Assembly: GCA_902785605.1 (NCBI GenBank)
Contig: CACZZL010000014.1
Span: 1 to 64,000 of the forward strand
Length of the DNA stretch: 64,000 nucleotides
Direction: 5' to 3'
Source of the DNA: an uncultured Bacteroidales bacterium
Lineage (GTDB): Bacteria > Bacteroidota > Bacteroidia > Bacteroidales > Paludibacteraceae
How positions within the stretch are numbered: the first letter of the stretch is position 1; every line of letters starts with the position of its first letter. The notes under the pieces were generated by a model that was not told where the DNA came from, did no database searches, and worked only from the letters and a program-made list of their open reading frames with translations. This document shows positions 44,297 through 52,230 of the stretch, in pieces. The translations under genes were made by a program, and so were the position numbers.

Positions 44297-44328
44297 CAAA
44301 TATACAACTTTTATTTTATATATGCAAG
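44297..44328 (-). promoter_or_regulatory. Promoter of the manC-glycogen-clpC run
   Basis: On the minus strand a -33 box CTTG (44325-44328), 20 bp with CATATATA, and a -7 box TATATTTG (44297-44304). A CG tract lies directly upstream, as at typA. Confidence 0.82.
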
Positions 44329-44381
44329 CGCGCGCGAAAATATTTTTAAAAAAGTGACTTTTTGTTCAAAAAAAGCGTTTC

Positions 44382-44412
44382 TTTCAACTTTCAACTTTCA
44401 ACTTTCAACTTT
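44382..44412. repeat. Heptamer array (TTTCAAC x4) in the gldD promoter
   Basis: Four TTTCAAC units end 6 bases before the -7 box and occupy the place where the -33 box should be. Confidence 0.92.
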
Positions 44413-44418
44413 AATTAG

Positions 44419-44426
44419 TACCTTTG
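44419..44426 (+). promoter_or_regulatory. -7 box of gldD without a recognisable -33 box
   Basis: TACCTTTG matches the -7 consensus. At the 20-bp distance stands CTTT from the heptamer array instead of YTTG. Confidence 0.6.
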
Positions 44427-44445
44427 CATCGTAATTTGGAGTAAA

Positions 44446-45051
44446 ATGGAGTTTTTGCAAAAAAATAGAATTTTAAATTTTAAATTTTTAATTTTTAATT
44501 TGGCGGTGTTGTTAACATGCGTTGCTTGCAACCATGTGTCAACGCCTCGCCCCTACGGCTACTACCGTATCACGACGCCGGACACTGCATACCTGCCCTT
44601 CGATACACGTCATGCGAACTATCCCTACACTTTCGATCTGTCGCAAAACGCAGAAGTCAGACCGCGCACAGATGTGACCGAACCCTATTGGATCAACATC
44701 TACTACCCCGCTCTGGATGCAACCATCCACTGCTCCTACAAAACCGTGAACCGTAACCTGCGGGAGCTGACCAATGATGCACTCGAGTTTGTGTACCGCA
44801 ACGCATCCTTTGCCAATGCCATCCCGGAGAGAGAGTACTCCCATCCCGAAGCAGACGTCTATGGAGTACTGTTCGACTTGGAAGGCAACACCGCTTCCTC
44901 TTGTCAGTTCTTTGTCACGGATTCAACGCACCATTTCTTCCGCGCGTCCGTCTACTGTAACTGCCCGCCGAACGCCGATTCGTTGGCACCCGTATACGAC
45001 TATTTGCGCACAGATGTAATTCGCATGGTCGAGTCCTTTGAGTGGAGGTAA
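44446..45051 (+). CDS. gldD: Gliding motility lipoprotein GldD
   Basis: A 201-residue lipoprotein of the gliding/type IX secretion set. It matches GldD: GYYRITTPDTAYLPFD near the N-terminus, EPYWINIYYPALDATIH, and GNTASSCQFFVTDSTHHFFRA in the C-terminal half. It ends PNADSLAPVYDYL then VESFEWR. The signal region (about 8-27) ends at a Cys in LTCVAC. A heptamer array at 44470-44497 encodes much of its hydrophobic core. It heads the run gldD-pcrB/tadA-pgpH-dus-BASS. T9SS activity fits the secreted proteins at 50.7-59.4 kb. Confidence 0.92.
   Translation: MEFLQKNRILNFKFLIFNLAVLLTCVACNHVSTPRPYGYYRITTPDTAYLPFDTRHANYPYTFDLSQNAEVRPRTDVTEPYWINIYYPALDATIHCSYKTVNRNLRELTNDALEFVYRNASFANAIPEREYSHPEADVYGVLFDLEGNTASSCQFFVTDSTHHFFRASVYCNCPPNADSLAPVYDYLRTDVIRMVESFEWR
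44470..44497. repeat. In-frame heptamer array encoding the GldD signal region
   Basis: Units ATTTTAA, ATTTTAA, ATTTTTA and ATTTTTA, translated as ILNFKFLIFN. Confidence 0.9.
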
Positions 45052-45110
45052 ATCGTCAATTAAAATCAATCGTCAATCAATCGTAAATCGTAAATTTGTC
45101 AATCGTCAAT
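45051..45110. repeat. Heptamer-like array (ATCGTCA/ATCGTAA) at the pcrB start
   Basis: Imperfect ATCGTCA and ATCGTAA units fill the gap after gldD and include the TTG start and the first codons of the next gene. Confidence 0.8.
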
Positions 45111-46295
45111 AAAAATAGAAAAGCTCTCGCTCTCCTTCTCGACCCCGAGAAAGCAGATCTCTCCCGCCTTTCCTTTACCGAAGAGGTGCACCCCGACTAC
45201 GTTTTCGTCGGCGGTTCCACCGGTGGGGATACCACAGATTTTGTCCGTGCCCTCAAGAAAAAACTATCACCAATCACCAATCACCAATCACCAATAGTTT
45301 TATTCCCCGGAAACGCGGAGCAGTTCACACCCGAGGCAGATGCGATCCTCTTTCTCTCCCTTCTCTCCGGTCGGAACCCCGAGTACCTGGTAGAGCAGCA
45401 GATACGAAGTGCTGAGGCAATCAAAAAATCGCAGATTCGCTCGATTCCAACGGCCTATATCCTCATAGACGGTGGGGTAGAGACATCCACCATGCGTGTG
45501 ACCCATACTTTGCCGATTTCATCGGACAAAAAAGACGAGATAGTGGCTACTTGTGTAGCAGCTGAACTGATGGGTAAAGAGGCAATCTATCTGGAGGCTG
45601 GAAGTGGTGCAAAAGTGCCGGTTTCAACGGAAATAATCCAAGCCGTTCGTGCAGCTACAAAATGTACGCTCATCGTTGGTGGCGGAATTCGTACACCCCA
45701 AGCCATGAACGCCGCCTACGAGGCCGGAGCAGACATCGTCGTCATCGGAAACCACTTCGAGTCCCATCCCGAGGAATTGGCACAATTCTGTCGAGAGGTC
45801 GATCGTCAATCTAATCAATTGGACAATAAATCGTTAAATCGTCAATCGTCAAATCGTCAATTAGACGATGAGCGCTTCATGCGTCTCGCCTTGCTCGAGG
45901 CCGAAAAAGCCCTTGACGCTAATGAGATACCCATCGGTTGCGTGATCGTTTCGCAAAACCAGATCATCGGCCGCGGTCATAACCTCACAGAGACCTTGTC
46001 CGATGTCACCGCGCATGCCGAGATGCAAGCAATAACAGCTGCAACCCAGACCGTAGGAGGCAAATACATTCCCGATGCCACGCTCTATGTCACCGTCGAA
46101 CCCTGTCCGATGTGCGCAGGGGCGATCGGCTGGGCGCAGATAAGCCGAATCGTTTACGGCGCACCTGATCCCAAACGCGGCTACACGACCTACGCGCCTC
46201 GCGCCTTCCACCCCAAAGCAACCGTCACGGCAGGGGTGCTCGAAGCCGAGTGTCGCGAATTAATGCAGAACTTCTTTAAAAAGAAAAGAATATGA
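45096..46295 (+). CDS. Fusion of a PcrB/GGGP-synthase-like enzyme with TadA
   Basis: One 399-residue frame. Residues about 8-232 match PcrB/geranylgeranylglyceryl-phosphate synthase-like enzymes of Bacteroidota (LLLDPEKADL, DYVFVGGSTGG, VLFPGNAEQF, YLEAGSGAKVPV, LIVGGGIRTPQA). Residues about 256-399 match tRNA adenosine deaminase TadA, with AHAEMQAI and EPCPMCAGAI. The linker (about 236-255) is Asn/Gln/Ser-rich and encoded by a heptamer array. The start is TTG 45096; no ATG is available. An in-frame ATG at 45879 could make TadA alone. The end overlaps pgpH as ATGA. Confidence 0.85.
   Translation: MSIVNKNRKALALLLDPEKADLSRLSFTEEVHPDYVFVGGSTGGDTTDFVRALKKKLSPITNHQSPIVLFPGNAEQFTPEADAILFLSLLSGRNPEYLVEQQIRSAEAIKKSQIRSIPTAYILIDGGVETSTMRVTHTLPISSDKKDEIVATCVAAELMGKEAIYLEAGSGAKVPVSTEIIQAVRAATKCTLIVGGGIRTPQAMNAAYEAGADIVVIGNHFESHPEELAQFCREVDRQSNQLDNKSLNRQSSNRQLDDERFMRLALLEAEKALDANEIPIGCVIVSQNQIIGRGHNLTETLSDVTAHAEMQAITAATQTVGGKYIPDATLYVTVEPCPMCAGAIGWAQISRIVYGAPDPKRGYTTYAPRAFHPKATVTAGVLEAECRELMQNFFKKKRI
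45266..45293. repeat. In-frame heptamer array (ATCACCA x4) in the pcrB part
   Basis: Four identical ATCACCA units encode SPITNHQSPI just before the conserved VLFPG strand. Confidence 0.95.
45801..45863. repeat. In-frame heptamer-like array forming the PcrB-TadA linker
   Basis: Imperfect ATCGTCA/AATCGTC units lie exactly between the two enzyme domains and contain no stop in this frame. Confidence 0.85.
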
Positions 46296-48169
46296 AAAAT
46301 GACAAAGACAAAGTGCTGAATACCGTTTTGCGCATGGGCGCATTCGTTGTGCTGGCCGTTGTGCTGGTGTTGCTTTTTCCGCGATACAACAACTCGTTCC
46401 GATATCACTACGAGGTAGGTAAGCCATGGGGATATGCTACCCTGACGGCGGATTTCGACTTCCCGATATACAAAACGGACGAGCAGATGGCCAAAGAGCA
46501 AGAGCAACTGCTCTCAACCTTCGCTCCTACCTTCAAATATATCCCGCGAGTGCAGCGTGAGGTCAAAGTGGTGTCGCTCGAAACAATGGAGTGGCTTCAA
46601 AAAGAAGGGTACTCACGCATCGCTATCAACCAGAACAAATACCCGCTGTCGGAAATCTATACCCCCATGACAGCGCGTAAGAAATTCGGATACGACTGCG
46701 CGCTCAACCTGACGCTGGATACAGCACGGACAGAGTCATTGCGCGATAAACTGCTGGCCACCCTCTCACCGACCCAAGGCTTGGTGCAGAAAGGGGAGAA
46801 GATAGTAGAGCAGGGTGAGATTCTGTCCGAGCGGGACTATCAGCGTTTGCAGTCCTTGAGTCGCGCGTACAAGGATGAATCGCGCGGGAAGGCTGAACGC
46901 GTCCTGTCTATCGTCGGAGAATCGCTGCTCGTACTCCTCTTCCTCGGCCTTTTTGTGCTCTACTTGTACGTGTTCCGTCGCACCTACATGCAAAAAACAT
47001 CGACGGTGCTCTTCTTCTGCCTGCAGATCTTCATCGTCATCGCATTGGCATGTATCATCCTGCATCTGGGCTGGTCGGTATACCTCATCCCGTTTGCATG
47101 GGTACCCATCCTCACACGCGTCTTCTTTGACTCGCGCACCGCGCTCTATCTCCATTTCACAACGGTTCTGATCGCATCCGTGATCGTTCCGGCTCCGGTT
47201 GAGTTCTTCTTCATCCAGATCGTGGTCGGCATGGTTGCCGTCTCCTCGTTGTCCGATATGACACGCCGCGCACAACTGGTACAAACAGCCTTATGGATCC
47301 TGCTTGCACAGACGCTGGCATACACCGCTATCACCTTCGCCCAGATGGGTTCGATCACGGCCGTCAACCCCTGGATGTACCTATACTTCGCTATCTGCGC
47401 CATCTTTACGGTCGGTTGTTACGGCCTGATCTACGCCTTCGAGAAAGTGTTCCGTTTCATCTCGTCCATTACTCTGGTCGAACTGACGGATATCAACTCC
47501 GAACTGCTCCATACCTTGGCAGAGAAAGCGCCGGGCACTTTCCAACACTCCATGCAAGTCTCCAACTTGGCTGCGGAGGCAGCGAAAGCGATTGGTGCCA
47601 ATGCCCTATTGGTCCGCACCGGTGCGCTCTATCATGATATCGGTAAGATAGTCGATCCGCTCTCCTACATAGAGAACCAGAACGGAGTGGAGAATATGCT
47701 CCTGAAAATGGACCCGCGGGATGCCGCACAAGTGATCATGGCACACGTCACCGAAGGAGAGAAACTGGCACGTAAGAACCATCTGCCCGAAGTGGTTGTT
47801 AACTTCATCACGACCCATCACGGCACATCCCTCGTGCGCTATTTCTATAACACCTACTGCAACGCGCATCCCGACGAACAAGTGGACGACAAACAGTTCC
47901 GCTACCCCGGTCCCAAACCTTCGACCAAAGAAGGCGCCATCCTCATGATGGCAGATGCGATCGAAGCCCGTTCACGTAGCCTCAACGAGTTCACCGAAGA
48001 AGCGATCTCCAAAGCGGTGAACCAGATGATCGATACGCAGATTGCAGATGGCCAGTTCTCGGAGACACCGCTGAGTTTCAAAGATGTAGAGGATATCCGC
48101 CGCGTCTTCACTTCGCGTCTCATCGCCATGAACCATCATCGTATCAGTTATCCGACGCTAAACAAATAA
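46292..48169 (+). CDS. pgpH: 7TMR-HD phosphodiesterase, PgpH-like
   Basis: A 625-residue membrane phosphodiesterase of the type that hydrolyses cyclic di-AMP. It has an N-terminal membrane segment (about 15-32), an extracytoplasmic 7TMR-HD domain (about 40-200) and seven membrane segments (about 205-390). The cytoplasmic HD domain shows GTFQHSMQVSNLA, GALYHDIGKI and TTHHGTSLV. The HD pair HDIGK is intact. The start overlaps the tadA stop by four bases. A diadenylate cyclase is not in the window. Confidence 0.93.
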   Translation: MKNDKDKVLNTVLRMGAFVVLAVVLVLLFPRYNNSFRYHYEVGKPWGYATLTADFDFPIYKTDEQMAKEQEQLLSTFAPTFKYIPRVQREVKVVSLETMEWLQKEGYSRIAINQNKYPLSEIYTPMTARKKFGYDCALNLTLDTARTESLRDKLLATLSPTQGLVQKGEKIVEQGEILSERDYQRLQSLSRAYKDESRGKAERVLSIVGESLLVLLFLGLFVLYLYVFRRTYMQKTSTVLFFCLQIFIVIALACIILHLGWSVYLIPFAWVPILTRVFFDSRTALYLHFTTVLIASVIVPAPVEFFFIQIVVGMVAVSSLSDMTRRAQLVQTALWILLAQTLAYTAITFAQMGSITAVNPWMYLYFAICAIFTVGCYGLIYAFEKVFRFISSITLVELTDINSELLHTLAEKAPGTFQHSMQVSNLAAEAAKAIGANALLVRTGALYHDIGKIVDPLSYIENQNGVENMLLKMDPRDAAQVIMAHVTEGEKLARKNHLPEVVVNFITTHHGTSLVRYFYNTYCNAHPDEQVDDKQFRYPGPKPSTKEGAILMMADAIEARSRSLNEFTEEAISKAVNQMIDTQIADGQFSETPLSFKDVEDIRRVFTSRLIAMNHHRISYPTLNK

Positions 48170-48171
48170 AT

Positions 48172-48231
48172 CGTCAATTAATAACAATCGTCAATAAATC
48201 GTAAATCGTAAATTGGTAAATCGTAAATTAT
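48172..48231. repeat. Heptamer-like array (ATCGTCA/ATCGTAA) at the dus start
   Basis: The same unit type as before pcrB. It contains the TTG start and first codons of the dihydrouridine synthase. Confidence 0.8.
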
Positions 48232-49268
48232 ATCTGGCTCCCATGGAGGATGTGACAGATCCCGCCTTCCGCATGTTGTGCAAACGCTACGGCGCCGATC
48301 GTGTCTATACCGAGTTCGTCAACGCAGACGCACTCGTTCGGGATATCGCCTCCACAACACGCAAACTCACCATCCATGATGAGGAGCGTCCGGTCGCAAT
48401 CCAGATATACGGTCGTGAACCCGAATCAATGGCAGAGGCCGCACGCATCGTTGAGACGGCAAAGCCCGATTTCATCGACATAAATTTCGGCTGCCCGGTC
48501 AAAAAAGTGGCAGGGAAAGGAGCGGGAGCTGGCTTGCTCAAAGATGTTCCCAAAATGCTGGAGATCACCCGTGCTGTTGTCAACGCTGTTCACACACCCG
48601 TCACCGCCAAAACACGCCTCGGTTGGGATGAGTCCGATTTGATCCCAAGAATCAATCCTTTGGGATTGCCCGTAACCGGTAACCCCTCACCCGTAACCCC
48701 TGTTCCCTTCATCGTCGATCTCGCAGAGCGCCTGCAAGACTGCGGCATTCAGGAACTGGCTATCCACGGTCGTACCCGCTCTCAGATGTACCGCGGCGAG
48801 GCCGATTGGACACTCATCGGAGAAGTGAAAAACTGTCCCCGCATCCACATCCCCATCATCGGAAACGGCGATGTCACAACACCCGAACGGGCACGCGAGT
48901 GCTTCGACAAGTACGGTGTCGATGCCATCATGATCGGTCGCGCAACCTTTGGCGCCCCCTGGATATTTTCTGAGATGAAAGCAGCCCTTGATCCTTCTTT
49001 CCCTCCCTTGGGGGGAGGGGCAGGGAGGGGTTTCTCCATGAGCGAGAAAGTAGCTGTTCTCAAAGAGCATGTCCTGGCCTCGATCGCTTGGTGTGGAAAC
49101 GATGAGCGCAAAGGTATCGTTCATTCCCGTCGTCATTTTGCCGCATCACCCGTCTTCAAGGGCCTCGATAACTTCAAACAGACCCGCATTGCCCTCCTCC
49201 GCGCCGAAACCGTCTCCGAGGTCTTCGCTATCATGGACGAGATCGTTGCCAAATGGGGCAATGAATAA
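48213..49268 (+). CDS. tRNA-dihydrouridine synthase
   Basis: A 351-residue FMN enzyme that reduces uridine in tRNA. It has LYLAPMEDVTDPAFR at the start, FIDINFGCPVKKVAGKGAGA with the catalytic Cys, and AIHGRTRSQMYRGEADW. GNGDVTTPERARE and MIGRATFGAPWIF follow. The start is TTG 48213 inside a repeat array; the fold begins only about five residues later. Two repeat elements are carried in frame: GTAACCC heptamers (about residues 154-162) and a G-rich element coding PPLGGGAGRG (about 264-273). Confidence 0.9.
   Translation: MVNRKLYLAPMEDVTDPAFRMLCKRYGADRVYTEFVNADALVRDIASTTRKLTIHDEERPVAIQIYGREPESMAEAARIVETAKPDFIDINFGCPVKKVAGKGAGAGLLKDVPKMLEITRAVVNAVHTPVTAKTRLGWDESDLIPRINPLGLPVTGNPSPVTPVPFIVDLAERLQDCGIQELAIHGRTRSQMYRGEADWTLIGEVKNCPRIHIPIIGNGDVTTPERARECFDKYGVDAIMIGRATFGAPWIFSEMKAALDPSFPPLGGGAGRGFSMSEKVAVLKEHVLASIAWCGNDERKGIVHSRRHFAASPVFKGLDNFKQTRIALLRAETVSEVFAIMDEIVAKWGNE
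48672..48699. repeat. In-frame heptamer array (GTAACCC type) in dus
   Basis: Units GTAACCG, GTAACCC, CTCACCC and GTAACCC, coding TGNPSPVTP between two conserved barrel segments. An inverted repeat (CAATCC/GGATTG) lies just upstream. Confidence 0.9.
49001..49030. repeat. In-frame G-rich interspersed element in dus
   Basis: CCCTCCCTT is followed by four G runs (6, 4, 3 and 4 bases) one or two bases apart, a G-quadruplex-type pattern, read as PPLGGGAGRG. C-rich/G-rich elements like this recur in Bacteroidota genomes as far as I recall. Confidence 0.75.
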
Positions 49269-49306
49269 TTTTTGGGATCATTTTGGGTCTTTTTTGACTA
49301 ATAAAA

Positions 49307-49339
49307 AAATTGTTGGTTAATTGTTGATAATTGTTGACT
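49307..49339. repeat. Short ATTGTTG repeat between dus and the transporter
   Basis: Three ATTGTTG units spaced 10-11 bases apart precede the start of the transporter gene. Confidence 0.6.
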
Positions 49340-49341
49340 AA

Positions 49342-50325
49342 ATGCGTAAGTTTTTTGACAGCAATGCCCTCTGGCTCTCGATGCTGATCGGCGCCCTCGG
49401 TTACAAGCTCTTTTTGCCGCTGAAGCCTACCCTTCCGTGGTGGATATTCTTTATGCTCTTTTTTACGTTCTGCAAGGTTAATCCGCTCGATCTGCGGTTA
49501 CACAAATGGCATTGGGTGCTGCTCATCACGCAGATGGTTTTCTCCTTTGCGACGTACGCAGGGGTACTGTATTTTACCGCCAACCCCGTCCTCGCCCAGG
49601 GGCTGCTCATGTGCTTCATCATGCCTACCGCCACCGCCGCACCGATCATCGCCGGTAAGATGGGCGGGTCCATCCAAAACCTCACTACTTTCACCCTCCT
49701 CTCTAACTTCGCTACCGCCATCATCGTCCCCGCTACTTTCCCCCTCATCTATCCGGCGGCTGACATGAGTTTCTGGAGTGCATTTTTAATGATTCTGCAA
49801 AGAATTGCCCCACTATTATTAGGTCCTTTCTGTTTAGCCTGGCTCGTCCGGATCGCCTTTGAATGGCGTACTAAAAAAGAGTTTGTACTGCCGGTAAAAC
49901 TCGCCGTCGTCCCCTTCTATTTGTGGGTCTGTTCGATTACTGTATTGTCGTCGGTTGTCACCGAAACCGTCATCGCCAATTACCAATTGCAAATGACAAA
50001 TATGCTAATTTTATTAGCATGCTCCTTCCTTGCTTGCCTTCTCCAGTTCGGTCTTGGCAAACTGATCGGCTATTATTGCCCCGCACCTTCGAAGGGTCGT
50101 GACTACCAGGATGTGCTCATCAACCCTGCTGCCGCACCCAAAACAATGGCAGGTGTCTCTTCGATCACCGCAGGACAAGCCTTCGGACAGAAAAACACTT
50201 CCCTCGGTGTCTGGATGGCCAACACCTACCTCGATCCCCTCGCTTCGCTCGGAGCCGCTGCTTACATCATCTGGCAAAACCTCTTCAACTCCGTCCAACT
50301 CTTCATCGCTGCCCATAAAAAATAA
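49342..50325 (+). CDS. Bile acid:sodium symporter (BASS) family transporter
   Basis: A 327-residue inner-membrane protein with about nine or ten membrane segments. It has the family-like MPTATAAPIIAGKMGGS (about 93-109) and a second half ending with ITAGQAFGQKNTSLG and DPLASLGAAAY. BASS-fold members move bile acids, pantoate, pyruvate or other organic anions with sodium, so the substrate cannot be read from sequence. It is the last gene of the gldD run. Confidence 0.82.
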   Translation: MRKFFDSNALWLSMLIGALGYKLFLPLKPTLPWWIFFMLFFTFCKVNPLDLRLHKWHWVLLITQMVFSFATYAGVLYFTANPVLAQGLLMCFIMPTATAAPIIAGKMGGSIQNLTTFTLLSNFATAIIVPATFPLIYPAADMSFWSAFLMILQRIAPLLLGPFCLAWLVRIAFEWRTKKEFVLPVKLAVVPFYLWVCSITVLSSVVTETVIANYQLQMTNMLILLACSFLACLLQFGLGKLIGYYCPAPSKGRDYQDVLINPAAAPKTMAGVSSITAGQAFGQKNTSLGVWMANTYLDPLASLGAAAYIIWQNLFNSVQLFIAAHKK

Positions 50326-50426
50326 GGTATTCTCGTTCTTCAACCTGTTTCCTTTTGCCCCCTCGTTAACGTTGTCCCTTCCTCCTTACAACGTTCCTTC
50401 TTTCGTTTTCGGTCCTATAGTACGAG

Positions 50427-50492
50427 ATTAGTAGAATATTAGTAGGATATTAGTAGGTGATTAGTAGGTGATTAGTAGGTTATTAGTAGGTG
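50427..50492. repeat. Six tandem 11-bp repeats (ATTAGTAGGTG)
   Basis: Six uninterrupted copies: ATTAGTAGAAT, ATTAGTAGGAT, ATTAGTAGGTG twice, ATTAGTAGGTT and ATTAGTAGGTG. The period is close to one helical turn, so all copies face the same side of the DNA. Confidence 0.95.
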
Positions 50493-50582
50493 ATAATCGG
50501 TCCGATTAACGGATAATTACCTTACGTCTTTATCCCGTTTATGTCCGCTTACAGAGTAAAAATGAAAAATTCTGCAAATTTA

Positions 50583-50614
50583 TTTGCATATGTCGTAAAA
50601 AAGTAGTAACTTTG
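50583..50614 (+). promoter_or_regulatory. Promoter of the 50704 gene
   Basis: A -33 box TTTG (50583-50586), 20 bp with CATATGTC and GTAG, and a -7 box TAACTTTG (50607-50614). Confidence 0.88.
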
Positions 50615-50703
50615 CAGGCGATTTTGAAAAGCATATCGGCCCATACATGGGCGATCAAAAAATAACAAACCAATTTAATTACTACTAACAAAAATTTTTC
50701 TTT

Positions 50704-52095
50704 ATGAAGAAAATCTTCTCTATTTTTGCAGCTGTCCTCTTTGCAGGCAGCATGATGGCAGACTCGTTCACAATTTCCTTTAAGGACGCCGGTGCGGGTC
50801 AAGGCGACAGCAACACTAGTCTGACAAGTACGACAGTCGCTGATTACGTTGCAGCGGGTGCTGATTATGTATCAGCAGTTGCTGTCTCCGGAAAAGTTTA
50901 CAATGGACAGGATGGTTACGGTTTGAAGTTTGGTAACAGTTCTAACCCGGGTTCTATTACTTTAACCCTGGCTGCTTCTGTCACTCCGACATCCATCGTA
51001 ATGAATGCTTCGCCTTGGAGTGCAACGGAAGGCTCGGGCTTGCTCCAAGACTCTATTTTTGCAACGAAAAGCACGGGAGCTAAAGGCACTTTTGCTGATT
51101 TTACGTATGTGTATGACGGTGCTACTGCTGTTACGACAATTGTGGTGGGTACTTCCGCGAAGCGTGGTTATGTAAAATCAATTACCATCAACTGCGAAGG
51201 TGGAGAAGTTGTTCCTCCCGTTGAGGATGACTGCAACTGGGATGAGATCGACTTCCTCGGTAATGGATCGGGCAATGCAGCTTACACCGACCGCTTCAAA
51301 GTATGTGCCGGTGATCCCGCTCCGTCGAGCATTGTAAACATCCAATCGAGCTTCGGCACCGAGCCGGGTATCTATGTTACGTTCCCGAGCGCAGAGTTTG
51401 GCGATATCTCGCTGGACGAGGATCAATACGCTATCCAAGGCGCAGGTATGCTGCTCTATGTTTCGGCATTCTTGTATGACGCAGAAACCGAAGTTACCGT
51501 CGTTTGCCAGAACGTTGAGTACTCCCTCACCGTAAAGAACGTAGACCCCGAGACCGCTCCGGTGGTTATCGCGCAGTACGAAGTAGCTGAAGCTATCGCT
51601 GCCGGCTTGGCTGAGAACGACGAGATCGAGGTTCGCGGTATCATTACCAGAATGGAGATGAAGGGTAAAAACTTCGCTAAATACGGCTCAGTAAACATCT
51701 ACGTAGCGGATGCTACCGGTGCAGAGGGCGAGTTTGAGTTCTTTAACTGCTACTCGTTGGCAGCAGATACCTTTAAAACCACTGTTCCGGCTTACGATGC
51801 TAGCGCTACCGCGTTCGCTAATGTAACCGAGGTAACGGATAAGAATGGTCTCACTATTCACGTAGGGGATACAGTGATCGCTCACGGTAATTACACTTAT
51901 TACACGCAGACTTCGATGCACGAGCTCAAAACCGGTTGCTACCTCGTTTACGCAAAGACTCCGGGTGCTCCTTATCCGACAGACATTGACAACACTGCTG
52001 CTGAGCAGAAAGCTATCAAAGTGATCGAGAACGGACAACTCTTCATCATCAAGAACGGTGTTCGTTACGACGCACAAGGTGCTGTAGTTCGCTAA
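50704..52095 (+). CDS. Secreted surface protein with Bacteroidales sorting-type tail
   Basis: A 463-residue protein with a signal peptide (about 1-19). A beta-rich domain (about 20-165) ends SITINCEGGEV, and a central part carries a BACON-like beta pattern. A third domain (about 285-425) has EIEVRGIITRMEMKGKNF, similar in tone to OB-fold domains of secreted Bacteroidales proteins. The C-terminal tail AIKVIENGQLFIIKNGVRY plus DAQGAVVR is shared with the next two genes and probably directs export by a type IX-like route. Function otherwise unknown. Confidence 0.75.
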   Translation: MKKIFSIFAAVLFAGSMMADSFTISFKDAGAGQGDSNTSLTSTTVADYVAAGADYVSAVAVSGKVYNGQDGYGLKFGNSSNPGSITLTLAASVTPTSIVMNASPWSATEGSGLLQDSIFATKSTGAKGTFADFTYVYDGATAVTTIVVGTSAKRGYVKSITINCEGGEVVPPVEDDCNWDEIDFLGNGSGNAAYTDRFKVCAGDPAPSSIVNIQSSFGTEPGIYVTFPSAEFGDISLDEDQYAIQGAGMLLYVSAFLYDAETEVTVVCQNVEYSLTVKNVDPETAPVVIAQYEVAEAIAAGLAENDEIEVRGIITRMEMKGKNFAKYGSVNIYVADATGAEGEFEFFNCYSLAADTFKTTVPAYDASATAFANVTEVTDKNGLTIHVGDTVIAHGNYTYYTQTSMHELKTGCYLVYAKTPGAPYPTDIDNTAAEQKAIKVIENGQLFIIKNGVRYDAQGAVVR

Positions 52096-52111
52096 TCAGC
52101 ACTACGCTTAG

Positions 52112-52137
52112 GAGGGGGAACGTGGTTGTTCCTCCTC
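52112..52137 (+). terminator. Hairpin after the 50704 gene
   Basis: GAGGGGGAAC pairs with GTTCCTCCTC (one G-U pair) around a 6-base loop. The T-run after it is weak. Confidence 0.55.
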
Positions 52138-52230
52138 TTACAACTTTTCGATATCGCAACATTTCGATATTTCGAAAATACAAACCAAATTATTAATTAA
52201 CTCATTGTTTAACTAAAAAATCAAAGTATC

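Larger units (their letters stand above)
50326..50703. other. Intergenic region with 11-bp repeats and a promoter
   Basis: No gene is supported in these 378 bases. It holds an AACGTTG/CAACGTT inverted repeat (50368-50395), six 11-bp tandem repeats (50427-50492), an ATCGG/CCGAT pair just after them, and the promoter of the next gene (50583-50614) with a leader of about 80 bases. Confidence 0.7.

Noticed and set aside
50427-50492. CRISPR array
   Set aside because: The repeats are 11 bp without spacers, and no cas gene is present. The heptamer arrays have no spacers either.
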